Assembly (NCBI GenBank): GCA_010093605.1
Contig: MU004181.1
Span: 2,014,215-2,078,214 of the forward strand
DNA length: 64,000 nucleotides
Direction: 5' to 3'
DNA from: Lophium mytilinum
Lineage: Eukaryota > Ascomycota > Dothideomycetes > Mytilinidiales > Mytilinidiaceae
The notes below the pieces were generated by a model. That model saw nothing but the letters and a program-made list of their open reading frames with translations. It was not told the DNA's origin and made no database searches. How positions within the stretch are numbered: position 1 is the first letter of the stretch; each line of letters begins with the position of its first letter. Made by a program: the position numbers and the translations under genes. Positions 1 to 13,644 of this stretch are shown here, piece by piece.

Positions 1-2100
1 ACCTCTAATTATTATTTAAAGCTCTTAGAAAGAAATAACTATTTACTAAAACTAATAAGTACTTAATTACTTAAGAAACTATTAAGTTCTATAGCTATAT
101 AGTTTCTTATAGAACTATAAAACTAATAACTAATAAACTAGATACTATTTAGTATTAGCCTATTTCTACTAATATCTATAAAGTCTAATAGTTTATTAGA
201 CTAGTAATATACTATTAAAAGTTTATTAAGAACTTTATCTATATATTAGCACCTCTCTATAAGCTTCTAAAGAAAAGCGACGCCGTAATATAAAAGAAAA
301 AGTACTAAGCTATTATATAGAATATTAGCTATTAACTTACTTTTAACTCCCTTAAGTAAAAGCTTATTAAACACCCTATACTTATCCTTATTAACTAGTT
401 AAAGCCCTTTTAGATTAAAATAGACGCTTCTAATTTTACTATTAGAATAGTCCTTCTCTAATAAGGAGAAGACGGTAAGTAGTACTCTATTGCGTTTAAT
501 AGTTAAAAGCTTAATAAAGCTAAATTAAACTATCTAGTTTATAAAAAAGAACTCCTAGCGATTAAAGAAGTACTTAGAATTTAGTAATACTATATCTAAA
601 AGAAGAAATTAATAATTATAACTAATTACTACTTATTATAATACCTATAAACTACTAAGAAAGCCTTACTAAGACTTACTTAATAGATTAAGAATTTCTA
701 GCAGTATAACTCTATAATATAGTATTACTTAAAAGCCCTTATAATAGTACTAGACGTAATTAATAGGCGCCCTAATTTTACCTAAGAATACCTTATAGCC
801 CTCTCTAAGTATAAAGATTCTAATATAGAGTATATTAAAGATTTAAAGAAGTTTCTTATAATAGGCCTTAAGCCTACTCTCTTTAAATAGCTATTAGAGG
901 CTAAATTAAAATAATACTAGCTTTACTACTAAAGAATCTATCTATCCCTATATTAGAACTTTATAATTCTAAAAGAAAAACTACGCTATTACTTCTATAA
1001 ACCTAATAGTAATCTAGATCTATATACTCTTAAGAATACTATACTATATATTACACCTTTCTATTATTAATAGGTTCTTAATAGAACCTACTAGCTAGGC
1101 TACTTTATATACCGCGGTATATAGAAGGCCCTATAAGTATATAGCTAGTAGCTAATAATAAGTTATAATACTAATAAATACACTTATAAGTATACCTTAT
1201 ACTAGCTAGTATAGAAGAGAAAGATTATTTATAAACTAATATTTTATTAGGTTAAAGATTAAGACCTATTTAATAAATAGGGCATTAATTTAATTAGTAG
1301 ATTACTATAATTAATCTATAGAAATTGCTAGATTATTACTACTATTAATTACGCTATAGGTTAGCCTAAAGCTATAGCGCTTTCTAATACTTAAGCTAAG
1401 ACTATAGTAATATTTATCTATAAAAGAATCTACTACTAGTATAGACCCCTAGCAGCATTTACTTTTAATAATAGTTTAAACTTTCTTTCTAAAGTTATTA
1501 TAGTACTATAAAAGCTTATTAAGACTTACTATAATATTATAACGCTATATTACCCTTAGATAAACGGTAAAATAGAGAGGCTTAATAGAGTCTTAGAAAA
1601 TATTCTTATAAAGCTAATAATTAATTAAGATATAGCTATATAGAATACCTAGTTACTAGCTATAGTATATATAATATATACTTAAAATACCTTCTATAGC
1701 TATACTTTCTACTACCTTATATATAGTAGACGTTCTTAAGTACCTAATAATACCTTAGTACTGGCTCTTAATAAGACTATAGATAAAGAAGCTAAATTAG
1801 AGTATTATTTAGCCTATATTAAAAAAGTTTAATATACGCGTATACTAGTAGAAGATTAGCTATTAAAGAAAGTAATTATAGTAGGCCTATAGAATCTATA
1901 ACCTCTATCTAAAAAGTATCTAGTTACTTAATAGAAGATTAGTTTCTAGGTACTTCTTTAAAATAAGGTTAAGAGGAAATTTAGAGTAAAATAGTTTAGT
2001 CTATTTAAAATTATTACTACTTATTCTCTTAGTACCTATATACTTTAAACGCCTACTAATTAAGTATTAAAGAACCTTATTTATAGTAATAGGTTAGTAA
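1..2100 (+). mobile_element. Ty3/Gypsy LTR retrotransposon fossil (pol part)
   Basis: Interrupted plus-strand stretches resemble, in order, the end of a Ty3/Gypsy reverse transcriptase, its RNase H (about 380-720), and an integrase with its C-terminal part (about 1300-2050). The element enters from beyond the left edge, so its 5' part is not visible, and no LTR could be delimited. It is thoroughly broken by RIP, with too many breaks to count, and is old or at least heavily mutated. The order RNase H then integrase fits Ty3/Gypsy rather than Copia. Confidence 0.65.
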
Positions 2101-3390
2101 ATATATATATTAATACTTATATAAAGTTTTAGAACTAAAAAGACCCTAAATATAGCTTAGAATATTCTAATAATATATTAAAAGATAACTAAGTACTTTA
2201 AAACTAAGAGAATTTTAATAACGCTAATAAAGAGCGTGCTACATATTAAGAAGAAGTTAAACCTAGTAATAATACTATTATAGATACATTAGATATAGAT
2301 AATACTAATAGAAAGCTATAGTCTAAGTTTACTATAATTTCTAAAGTAGAATAGAATTAGAAGATTACTAAGTATTAATTAAAATAGCAGTATAAGGGCG
2401 CAGAGCTCTTCTAGAAAGGGAAGAAGAACACTTAAAAACTACCTAAACTAAAGCTATATTAAATACTAAGAGATTTTAAAAAGAGAGTTCTTAAAAGAGA
2501 CTAATAGGCTACTAAGAAAAAGAAACCTAAAAAGGGTTAATTAACTATTATACTAGTATAGGTTACTAGCTTTATAGTTATATAATATAAAGATGCAGGC
2601 AAGACTACTATAAATACCTATTAGAAAGTTTATATATATAAGCTAGAGATAAGTTAAAATAAGCTTAATATTCTATAGGGAACTAGTAATTATATAGTAC
2701 CCGTAGAATAATCTAATAATATATTAGTGCTAGCTATAAATACTAATAATAGGAAACTATTAAAAATAGCTTAAGATAGTAATAGGACATCTAAGAGTAT
2801 AAATACTACTACCTAATTACCTAATACTGCGCACTAAGATAATAATAAGTATAATAGGGATACTATTATTATATAGCTAAGGGGTAATACTATTATTTAA
2901 ACTAATAATACTATAGAGCTATAGAATAAAGAAATTAACTTAAGAGCTAAGAATACTAAAATGCGCATAAATAATAAGTTCTTAAATAAGAATACTAGCT
3001 CTAATATATAATTAGAGAGCTTTTCTAGTAGTAATACTAGTATAATAGACGTTAAAAATAATAAGAATACTAGTAGTAATTATAAGTTAGATTTAGATAG
3101 TAATTTTAATGCACCTATAATATAACCTATCTAAGCTCTTAATATAGAGTTATATAGAAGAAAGCGCAAGAGAGCTTAAATAGTACTTCTATTTTAAGCT
3201 AATAGAGTATTAGAAGAACTCTATATATTTATTACCTAGATTTCCTTTATTAATTTAAATTTAAGCATTTAATTCTTTATTATTACTTATTTAACTATAT
3301 TTTATCTTTAGAGAATTAAAAAGATAATAAATTTAAGAACCTATATTAAGGATTAACTAAGCTAAGCTTATTATTATTATTATTAAATTC
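2100..3390. other. RIP-degraded sequence, no identity
   Basis: AT-rich sequence between the Gypsy fossil and the LINE. No conserved domain or open frame is visible on either strand. It may include the 3' end of the Gypsy element or a further repeat. It closes with a short TTA-repeat tract at about 3369-3384, next to the presumed 3' end of the LINE. Confidence 0.4.
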
Positions 3391-4230
3391 TATTACGCTA
3401 GTGTAGCTCCCGTTAGGGTCCATATAGCTATTCTATCTAGGCTAATTTATAAGGGGAAACTGTTCGCTACCGGGCAGTATTTAGGTAAAAACCTTATCCT
3501 CTATTATATCTAGCATTAGGCGCCCTTCTTCTTTATATTTTACTATAGAGGATATATAGTAGGTCTATAAGAACTACTATAGAATAAGCTATTAAGATAT
3601 ATCTTTCTATATCTATCTAGGAAGGTTTATTATTATTCTTCTAGGTTTAGGCCAAGTAGAATCTAGATGCAAGGCTAGTATAGAATTAGCGTAAGGGCCC
3701 GCATATAAGTAGTGCACTTATAGAGCCTTTATCTAAGGTAATAAGGTAAAATAAATAGTAGCTATATAGGCTATTAGAGATAGAAAGGCTATATAGTATA
3801 TAGGTAGTATATAGTAGAGGTATATAGAAAGTATATAGTTTATAGGCAGGCTATAAGAGTAGAAGGGCTATAAGTAGCTATATAGAGTTTATAGCTATAG
3901 TAGTATATATAAGCCTCTATAGTATAGCTAATAGCTATAGAAGGGCTAAGAGTATAGAGTATATAGTTTATAGTCTATAATTAGAAAGTATATAGCTACT
4001 TATAGTAAGTATAAGCCCTTATAGTATAACTAACTAATAGCGGGAGAAAGAGAGCCGCGTATATATACTATTATAAAGTAGATAGACTATTTAGAAATAA
4101 AAGGGCTATAAGGGATAGAAAGTATATAGAAAGTATATATTATAGGGTATATAGTAGAGACCTAAAGCTAACTATCTATACTAAGTACTAGTTAAGAGGG
4201 GGCGCTAAGGCCTACTATAGTATAGTTAGG

Positions 4231-4392
4231 GGTAATAGCAAGGCTATAGGTAATATAAGGCTATAGGTAATAGCAAGGCTATAGATAATAGCAAGGCTAT
4301 AGGTAATAGTAAGGCTATTAGTAATAGTAAGGCTATTAGTTATAGTAAGGCTATTAGTTATAGTAAGGCTATAGGTAATAGCAGGGCTATAG
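4231..4392. repeat. 17-nt tandem repeat
   Basis: About nine to ten imperfect copies of the unit gtaatagcaaggctata lie in the presumed 3' part of the LINE. Looser periodic sequence with 'tatagtttatag'-like words precedes it at about 3740-4000. The array is itself depleted in CpA, so it either predates RIP or was mutated with the element. Confidence 0.75.
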
Positions 4393-7300
4393 TATTAAGC
4401 GGAAGGGCTAGGTCTACTCCCTTTCTATCTCTCTCGCTATTAAGAGGTAGGGTAGCAGGTCTATTTTCTATAGAAACTACCTAGCTACTACCTTAGGTTT
4501 CTTTTTACTTTTATATATTTTCTTATATATTTAAGTCTTTACTTTCTTAAATAGTTTACCTCTATCCTCTATATGCCTCTTGTAGTTTATTACTATATAG
4601 CGTAGTAATTAGAGGCCGTACCCGTAGGGGCAGGCTAGTATTAGATAGCCTAGTATCTATATATAGTGCAGGTATCTATTAAGCTCTATATACTCTATTT
4701 ATAGGTTTATAAGAATAGTACTTTTAACCTTTATAAGCCCTTTATATATAGTCTTCTATTATTTACTCTATTTAGTATTAAGGGCCGGCGTTAGTAGCCT
4801 GCGCTGTTCTATTTTATAAAAGAACTTCTATGCCTTCTTCTACCTTTCTTTATATTTGCATTTAATTGTAAATCGCCTTAAGCGCTTATAGGCTTTATCT
4901 AATTTATCTTTATATCTAGTATATAACCTTATAGCCTTTACTATAAGGTTATAGAGTATATTATAGCGGCTAGGGCTATACTTTAGCCTTATAAGTAGCT
5001 TATAGTAGGTATAGATTTTCTATTATATATTACTGCATACTATTTTAATATACTAGCGTACTAGCCCTTTACGCGTATAGTCTATATAAGCCACTATAAG
5101 TTTCTCTAGTTTTAGCTAGAGTAGTAGGTATAATATTTTATATTCTAGTACTATAGTGCTTATAGTCTTATAGGCTTCTAAGATTCTCTAGAGGTATTAG
5201 TTCTAGGTTATTTTAAGCTACTTAATCTTTATCTTACTAAGCTACTCTAGTATACCTAGTATAGTATACTAGGTAGTGCATCTATATATAATGGCAGGCT
5301 AGACTACTACTAAGTATATTAGGTATACTTTCCTAAAGCTAGCGCCCTAGGTAGATACTATAAGCCGCGTAAGTACCCCTATCTAGGTTATAGCTTTATT
5401 CTTTATAATGCTAATATGCGGGCCCTATTTAAGCTTTAAGTCTATCTATACTTCTAGTACTCTTAGGTCTATTATAGGGCCCTCTATAAAGCCTTATATA
5501 TTAACTATAGCTCTTAGGTTAACTTTTTTATAGGCTCTTATAAAGTATATTAAATAATATTTATCTAGTATAAATACTACGCTATACTTTCTTACCTATT
5601 CTATATATCTATTATAGGCTCTCTTAATAGCCCTATAGTTTATCTCTATAGTTCTACTATATATAAGGATATTTATATTATCTATAAATCTATAGGCTGT
5701 TATATTACTATTCTAAAGAGTTAGTAGTAGTATACTAGTAAAGAAGAGAAAAAGAATAGGTAATAGAAAGAAGCCCTATAGAATACCTATAGTAACTATA
5801 ATTAGTTCTACTATATAGCTTTCTATAGAGAGCCTAGTTATATAGTCTTATAGAAAGAACCTAGTAAACCTTATTATCTACTCTAGTATACTCTAGACCT
5901 GTAGGTTATATATTATTTATTTATATAAGACTTAATTAAACGCTCCTAATATATCTAGGCTAAGAAGTAATACTATAAGCTATAGGTTTCCTTTCTATAT
6001 AGTATAGATTTATTCTATAAGGAGTTTAAGTACTATCTATATAGAGTATTCCGGCCGTACCCCTATTTAGCTAGGTAGTAGTATACTTTTTTCCTCTACT
6101 ATCTTAGAGAGCCTCTTAGCTATAATATATTTAAATAGCTTACCTATTATTTCTAGTAGTATAATAGGCCTATAGGCTTTTACTATTATATAGAACACTT
6201 TCTAGGGTTTATATAGAACTACTATAATTAATTTTTTAAATAGATGGGGGTAGTATTCTCTATATAGGTACTTTATAAAAAAGCGGGCAAGCACTAGTAC
6301 TAGTTATATCTTATACTTCTTTAGGAATCTATTTATAATTTCTATAATTCTAGAGGCCTTATCTAGCGCAATTTTTATTAGTACTAAAAGTATATCTTCT
6401 ATAGTAACTTCTATAGAGGTAGTATATAGTTCTAGGTATTAAAACCCTTCTAAATTAGATAGGTTAGCTTCTACTAGTAGTAGAAAGAACTATTTAGTAA
6501 GTATATATACTTTTATCTTATTATCTATATATAGGGTAGAGTTACCTAGCTAGAAGAGGGGGGGAAATTAAGAAGGGGGCCTTAATTTCTTTCTAACTAT
6601 ATAGCTCTATTTAGCTAGTTTCTATACCCCTTTAGAGTTATTTATTACCTTCTCTACTATATAGCGCTATATCTTAGTACTCTCTTTCTATATAGCTCTT
6701 TTCTTATAGTTATACTAGATCTAGTATAATATCTAGTCCTCTATAGAGTATAATAAGCGCTATATTCTATATACCTGCCTAGTCTTATATACCTTCTCTA
6801 AGTACTTCTTAGTCTAGAATAGTAATGCATGCTATAAGGGCCGTACTATTAGTACTATAGCGTTAATAGTAATTTTAATAAGTTAGTAGAGAATGCGTAT
6901 AAAGTTATCTAGGTCTTCTTCTTCTTTATTATCTAGGGGGTTATTCTAGTTTTCTAGCTTAACTAGCTAGGCTATAAGGTGCTTCTATATATCCTTCTAT
7001 ATAATATTCTTCTATAGCCAGCGTAGGGGCTATTTAGTTACTAGTAGTAGTATAATATTAAATTCTATATATATAAGGCAGTAGTTTAAGTAATAGTTTT
7101 ACTCCTCTTAAACTATATAGAATATTATATATTCTATTAGCTATTTAGATATAAATATAAGGTTAATTATAGTCTACTATATTTTTCTTACCTACGTTTC
7201 TATGCCCTCCTCTATAGCTAGGGTTAGGTCTGCTTCTATTATAATGCAAATAAGCTTCTTAGCTTACTCTTCTATACTAATTACCTATATTCCTCCCTAG

Positions 7301-9412
7301 AATAGGTAGTATAGGTTTATATTACCTATAAGTATATACTCTACCTTCTTATATAGTATAGGGGGTAGTATAGCTATAATTCTATATAGCTTTAGGTTAT
7401 AGATATTATAAATTTAAATATCCTCTTTCCTAGCCTAGAGAGAGAGGGTAATAAGGTCTAGTAAGTAGTACTCTATAGTCTATTAGCCTAGGTTTAGGCA
7501 CTTATTAATATATATATATATTCTAGCTTTTAGGCTTTCTTTATATAGTAGGTAGTATAATTTTATATATAGTAAAATATATTTCTAGATATTCTTCTAT
7601 AGTTCTTATATAGCTAGCACTAATAGCTAGGGCTAGGCTGCCTCTATCTTCTTAAGAAACTCCCTTTAGGTCTTTTAGCTCTTATTAATATTATACTATA
7701 TAATAGTAAGTATATTAGGTTGCCCTAATATTAGGTATCTATAAAGTCTTTAGAGTTATTTATTATAGCCCGGCTAGCCTTAATATAGAGCTAATAGCTT
7801 ACTACCTCTTCTTTCTAGGTAGACGGCATCTAAGTTATATTAAATTATAATAGTCTAGCGTTATTACTATAGGTTATTATCTAAGAGTAGTATAGCATTT
7901 TATAGGTAGGCTGCGGGGTTCTATAGAAAGGCTGCAGGCTATTATAGTAAGGCTATAGGTTATTATAGTTAGGCTACTGCGTTAAATAGAAAGTATATAT
8001 TAATTAGGTAGTCTACGTAGTATAGGTAGACTATAGCACTCTATTTATCTTTAGTTATTTTAGGTTCTTATGCGCGGTAAATATAGTAGATATAAGGGGG
8101 TGTTCTACTCTTCTTAGAGTGCTACTATCTAGTGCATTACTATTTTTAGTAGCCTTTCTCTTTCTACTTACTGTGTTAAGAGCTTATAATTTTATTATAG
8201 ATTAGAATATTACTATACCTAGCGTGCTATTAGTATTATTATTAGAGCTATTATTAGCCCTATAGTAGGTTAGCGCTGCCTACCTCTTTATATTAGCTTT
8301 TAGTTAAGTATTCTTTCTTATAGTGCACGTTGCACTATATAATAGATAGCTTCTCTTATAGTTAGCGCACTTTCTAATACTCTTCTCCGTGTATTATTTT
8401 ATATTATAAGCTTCTATGCATGCTATATATACTACCTCCTTCTTATAGTATCTAGTAATATGCCTATAGCCCTAGCATTAAAAGTATTAGGTAGCTATAA
8501 AGCCTACTTTATACTTTAAGGCCTCTAGTATATATCTATTCTATACTAGCCCGCTATCTATAATTTTATTTACTATTACCTCCGTGCCTATAGTAACTAT
8601 AGCTAATAAGGCGCGCCGTTTAGAGTTATTTCTAATAGCCTAAATCTAATTTAGGTGCTTCTATATAATCTTATATATAGCTAGGCCTAGGTATAGTACC
8701 TTATTATTTTATATAATACTACTTTATAGTATTAGGTTCTCTAGGTCTATCTCTTTAGGTACTCTATACACCTCTAGAAGGACCTTAGGTAGTTAGATTT
8801 ATACTATTTTACCTAGAACCTTTATCTATTCCTTCTTCTTTAATAGGGCTTTCTTAGCAGTTGCGTCTAGCATGTAGGCCTTTATATCTCTACTCTAGAG
8901 CTTTCTAACGCTGTAGATCTTTATTATATTAGGCTCTTCTACTACTTAGAGCTTATAGGTAATAGTTGCGTTTAAGTTCTTATTTATTGCGGCGTGTTTC
9001 TTCTTATTCTTAATATATATAGTAATTTTATAGATAGTTTATATTATATACTCCCTATTTTCTATAGTCTTACTATTTCTTTCTACTACTGCTACTACTA
9101 TATAGGTTATTTTTTATATAAATAGCGCCTATACGCCCTTCTATATTTCCTCTATTATTTTTATTATTTTTCTTTATAGCATTTATTATAGGTCCTCTAT
9201 AGTACCTAAGAGGCTAGCTAGTACACGCCCGGTAAAGTTCTAGAGGTGCTTAAGGGCGTTATTTATCTTAGGGTTAAAGAATATAGGCTTATTCTATAGG
9301 GAGTCCTATATACTATAGGCTTCTTTAATAAGCGCTTAGATATTAGTGTAGATATTCTACTTAGTCTTTAGTTAGTAGGTTTAGTTTTAGGGTTATTATT
9401 AGTGTTATTAGT

Positions 9413-9443
<31 letters not shown>
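9413..9443. repeat. (TTA/ATT)n microsatellite
   Basis: About ten uninterrupted ATT triplets close to the presumed 5' end of the LINE. A shorter similar tract lies at 3369-3384. Confidence 0.8.
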
Positions 9444-9445
<2 letters not shown>

Positions 9446-9449
9446 ACTA

Positions 9450-12185
9450 CTGCATAATAGGGGTTACAATGCGTAATTCTACTATAACGCTGCTAGTATA
9501 GCTTATAGAGCTCTAATACTATATATAAATATTTATATAGCCTTAAGTAGCCCCTAGAGGCCCTTTTTAGGTTATATTTCTAAGGTGCTATAAATTTAAT
9601 TACATTATATTCTTCTTTTAAGCTAAGCTTATACTTCTATTATACTTAACCCTTCTTATATCTAGAAGGGGAGGGAAAATTAATACTTTTCTATTAATAC
9701 TAGCTAAGCTAATATACTCTTAGTTCTTCTAGGTAGCTATTCTACTACTAGAACTTCTTCTACTAGGACTTCTATAGCTACTACTACTACTAGAATAGCT
9801 ATTATTATTCTTCTAAGGCTATTTTAGAGGCATACTCTAAGTTAATATATTTTAGCTATACTTACTAGCCCTATTCTTCTAAAGAATAGTATTTAGAGAG
9901 CCTATCTAACACTAAGTAGAGTTTAAAGGGGTCTCTCTAGTAGAGTTATTATTATTACTAATAGATAACTAGAATAAGCGGCAGCTTAATAGTATATTAG
10001 AAGTAGACTCTTAAAAGCACTATAAAGAACCTAAAGAAGAATAATAAAAAGTTAAAGAAGTTAAAAAAGTTAAAGGCTAAGTAGAAGAGATTAGAGAGTA
10101 TTACCTTAGACCTTAAGTACTAGAACCTAAAGTAGCTATATTTTCTAAACCTAATATAGCTGCGGATAATTACTAGAAGCTAAATCTTAAACTAAAAGCC
10201 TAAGTAGAAGCACTACTAGAGCCCTATAGATAATATTAAGCTATTAAAGATTTAAAAGTATAAGAAATACCTAGATTATATAGTAGTATAGTAGTCTTTC
10301 TTTAAATTAATTCTATTAGTAGCTATATAGCTAAGGCTAAGCGCACTATATTTTTAGCTAGGTTCTTAAGAGATTCTTAGTTATAAAGAGAAGATATAAA
10401 CTTAGTAATATTATAGCAACCTTATTAAATATAAGCCCTAGTAGTCTTCTAATAAGCTATTAAAGTCTATCCTTCTATAATAGGTATTAGCTAAGTTTTA
10501 AGATACTTTAAAAGTAAAGCTAAACTTACTTTAGAATAAATAAGTCCCTTTACTACCCTACTAATAATATTCTATATAGAATTCTTAGTAGAGAGAAAAA
10601 CTATCTAGATTATAAGCCTAAATATATTTACTAAACTAATAGCCTTCTAAGAATATTCTTAAGTAGTAGTTATAGGTTCTATAGATAGAAGAAGCCCTAG
10701 AATCCTTACTATAATCTACCCTTAAGCCTAAATACTATTTAAAAAGCTCTATAAAGTGTAAAGTATAGCTATAGTTCTTATTTAAAATTAGTTTATTATT
10801 TCTAATATTACTAAGGAACCCTTAAAGTAGTATATTTCTCTAAGCTCTACTACTACCTTTAAACTTTAGAGGGTATTTAGTATAGTTTAAATAATTAGAA
10901 GCTACAGCGTAGCATTAAAAGGCTTAAGAAAGTAGAATAGAGTTATTAAAGGCTATTAGCTATATATAGTATAGATTATAGAACCTCTAGACTATTAGAA
11001 GGTTAATAATTAATATAAGTATAATAGTAACTAGATCTTATTAGTATTATTAAGAGAAAAGAGCTAAACTATTATTAAAAACTTACTATAGGCCTATAAG
11101 GCTTTATAAGCTAAAATACCTAAGTATTTATAAGAGCATAAAACCTTATAACTATAGCTAGAGTCTAAAGAATTATTACCTTTATTATCTCTACCTCTTT
11201 TATAGAGTAAGCTAGAGGCTATAGAATCTAGCTAGGTATTAAGTAATATTATAATACTAACTTAGAGTAAGAAGAAGTAGCCTAGAAGCTAAGAGAGAAA
11301 GAGTTCTAATAAAGAAATTAATAAAGAAAAATAATAGTAATAAGAAGAGAAGCTATAAAAGCCTTTAATAAACCTTTAAAGCTAAAAGAAGCTTAAACCT
11401 TAAAGAAGAAAGTTAAGTATAGAAGAAAGAGTATAAAAGTATTAAAAAGGCCTTATATATACTCTAGATTTTTAAATCTATTACTTCTAGATTACTACTT
11501 ACTACTCTATAATGCACTAATAGCTTCTTAGACCTATATAAGATTATAAGCTTCTTACTAAATTATAAGAGACTTTATAAGATTTCTAATAAGCCTATTA
11601 TTAGCTATTATAGCTCTAATTGCATATTAAAACCTAATGCGCGCTAGTATACTAATATTTATATTACCTTATAATTCCCTCTATTATAAATACTTTATAA
11701 TCTCTTTTAATTCTTTCTTACTATTAAGCTATTAAATATTCTAATACCTTTATTATCCCCTCTATTAATATAGTAGTAGGCCTTTAAAGAATTCTAAACC
11801 CCTCTTAGGTATATTACTATAATATTACTACCTACTAATACACCTTTTATAGTATTATATACCCCTAAAAGCTTTAAAGCTTTTTAAGAAGCTAATAGCC
11901 TAATATACTAATAATACACAGTATAAAGTAGTAAGCACAATATACTATTATAAATATAATTTAATAGTAAATTAAATCTAGAAGAAAAGAATATAGAATT
12001 TTTAATATATAGTTAATATTTAGATATTATATATATAATATATAGATCTACTATAGAAACGCCTTTCTATATAAATTTAGTATAATTAAGGCCTATATAG
12101 GCCTCTCTAACGTGTATATAGACTAGCTAGATTTCTATATAGAATTAATATCTATTATCCTCTAAATTCTTATATTACGTGATCG
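9450..12185. repeat. RIP-degraded repeat, family unassigned
   Basis: Strongly AT-rich sequence with no intact frame. A plus-strand stretch at about 10040-10100 is Lys/Glu/Leu-rich and could be the coiled start of a gag-like protein, and what follows to about 10700 is loosely compatible with a retroelement gag, but no diagnostic motif was recognised. The right end abuts the truncated CorA-like host gene, so this element, or a rearrangement with it, probably removed that gene's 3' end. No terminal repeat could be delimited. Confidence 0.45.
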
Positions 12186-13626
12186 GAAATATTACAGATG
12201 CGAAAAGAATTAAGTAGGTCCGTGCAACCAGCTGTGATCAGGGCGGCGAGGTCATGTGCTGACTTACAAGGAAGTCCTTGTGTCAGAGAAGCATTGATGA
12301 ACGAGAAAGTATCGAAATCTCCCTGCTGCAATCTCTGCGGAAAGCTTGAGATTACTGAGACTGTCGATCAATTAGATGAGGTCTATTTTTGTGAGTTGTA
12401 CGCGTACTTCCATCTGTCCATAGCACCATTTGGTCCACAACAGCAAGAGTGGCCATGGGGTAGTCTTTTTGAGCTGAGGCTCTCATGATCAGTTGGTCTT
12501 GGTCCTTGTATTCAGTGTCCTCCTCTGTTGGGTCGAAGAATTGGTCTAGTGTCCGTTGAATCCGGAGTGGTGGATCGCTCCAGCGTCTACCAGGGTTGGA
12601 AGCACTCATGTAGGCTTTAGCCAATCTTTCATGCTGCGATATCTCGGGCCTAATTGGAGCCCACTCAGGACCTTGTAATGTCCGAATAGCGCGTGTCATT
12701 CTAAGTAAACTTTCTGAAGTCTCATAGCTTAAAAATGGCATCTTGATTATAAGCGTGAAGTTTCATACTATGGAGGCGGCACAAACCTGTACAAGGATAA
12801 TCTTGTTGCTATCTTCCCCCGAAGAAGCATTAGATCGATTCTGTTAGACACGATTTTTTTAGACTTTATCCTCGAGTGAATTTGACGGTGAGTCCGTATC
12901 TTACCGGAAGTATCTGGCAGAGGGGATCAAAAGAATACGAATGAGGAGTTGACCCTCGAAGCTGGTAGCTCTTCCAGACGTTGTCAAGCACTGCTTGCTC
13001 GACGGGAAACTGGATTTTATACATGAGATCCTGAGATTGCTACATTAGCCGCCTCTTTGTTGTTAATCATCCAAACTCATGTAGGCTTACCTCGATCCAT
13101 TCCAACTATCGTCAGATCAATTAAGTTTCAGCACGTCAACGCCAAAAGTATGGTGTCCGTTACTTACATTCACCGTAGGAAGATGGATCCATCTGAATGC
13201 GCGTGGCGTCGATGTCGTAGCAAGAGTCTTCGGCGTCACCGAGTCCATAAGTGCAGAAGGTCCCAGACCATACAGCACATCAAAGACCGATGCGGATCTG
13301 CGCACAAATGTTACTTTTTCTCGCCCCTCCGGTCCCTCTCGGTAACAGTCCACGATGGATGCTTCGAAATCGTGCACGATCGACAACGCATCTGGGGAGG
13401 TTGGTGGGTTTGGGACAATATTTTGAGGTGCGTTTGAGTGCGGCGATATGACGGAGATTTCTGCCTTCGGATTCATAATTTCATGGAAGATACAGATACA
13501 TCGAAATAGGTACAAACCTCTTGGAAATCTGTAGTCAGAATGGCCGAAGTATGGCGGTCGCACAAACTCTTCACAGCAGAAGAACAGCAGCCCATAGACC
13601 TGCTGCGGGGGGCTTGTGCGTGCCAA
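12186..13626 (-). pseudogene. CorA-like Mg2+ transporter-type protein, 3' end lost
   Basis: Spliced minus-strand exons (13460-13168, 13105-13091, 13030-12905, 12840-12787, 12741-12408, 12360-about 12186, plus a 5' exon ending at 13518) keep one frame and restore motifs of fungal CorA-like/ankyrin-associated proteins: FRWIHLP..NLEWIE, MPFLSYET, LRIQRTLDQFF and a VVDQ..LW...SVISSFPQR block, then DLAALI. Introns are 45-64 bp with GT-AG ends; the exon at 13091-13105 is only 15 nt. The frame then meets the AT-rich island, so the C-terminal membrane part (the CorA transmembrane and GMN region) is missing. The 5' start is uncertain: a possible splice acceptor precedes 13644 and no good ATG was found. 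CorA proteins move Mg2+; this copy should be non-functional. Confidence 0.7.
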
Positions 13627-13644
13627 GGTGTAGACCGCCGTTTT

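Larger units (their letters stand above)
3390..9450 (-). mobile_element. Tad1-like LINE (non-LTR retrotransposon), RIP-inactivated
   Basis: The minus strand keeps the order of a Tad1/I-type LINE. Zinc-knuckle-like Cys/His clusters of a gag-like first frame lie at about 8310-8490. A possible endonuclease start is near 7800. The reverse transcriptase follows at about 6240-5500: a degraded YRPI..L..IGK motif at about 6080-6215, and the catalytic YVDD-type box read as FIDN at about 5665-5700. Roughly 6 kb is close to full length for this family. Stops occur throughout, as expected from RIP. Exact ends and target-site duplications were not found. TTA-type tracts lie near both ends; one may be the original 3' tail. 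Confidence 0.7.
1..12185. other. AT-rich RIP-mutated repeat island
   Basis: The block has very low GC. CpA and TpG are nearly missing while TpA, TpT and ApA dominate, which is the dinucleotide pattern left by repeat-induced point mutation, a fungal defence that turns CpA into TpA in duplicated DNA. Every reading frame is closed by frequent TAA/TAG. Remnants of at least two transposon classes can still be followed. The change to ordinary host composition near 12185 happens within about 15 bases. Such islands are usually heterochromatic; that is inferred here. Confidence 0.9.
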
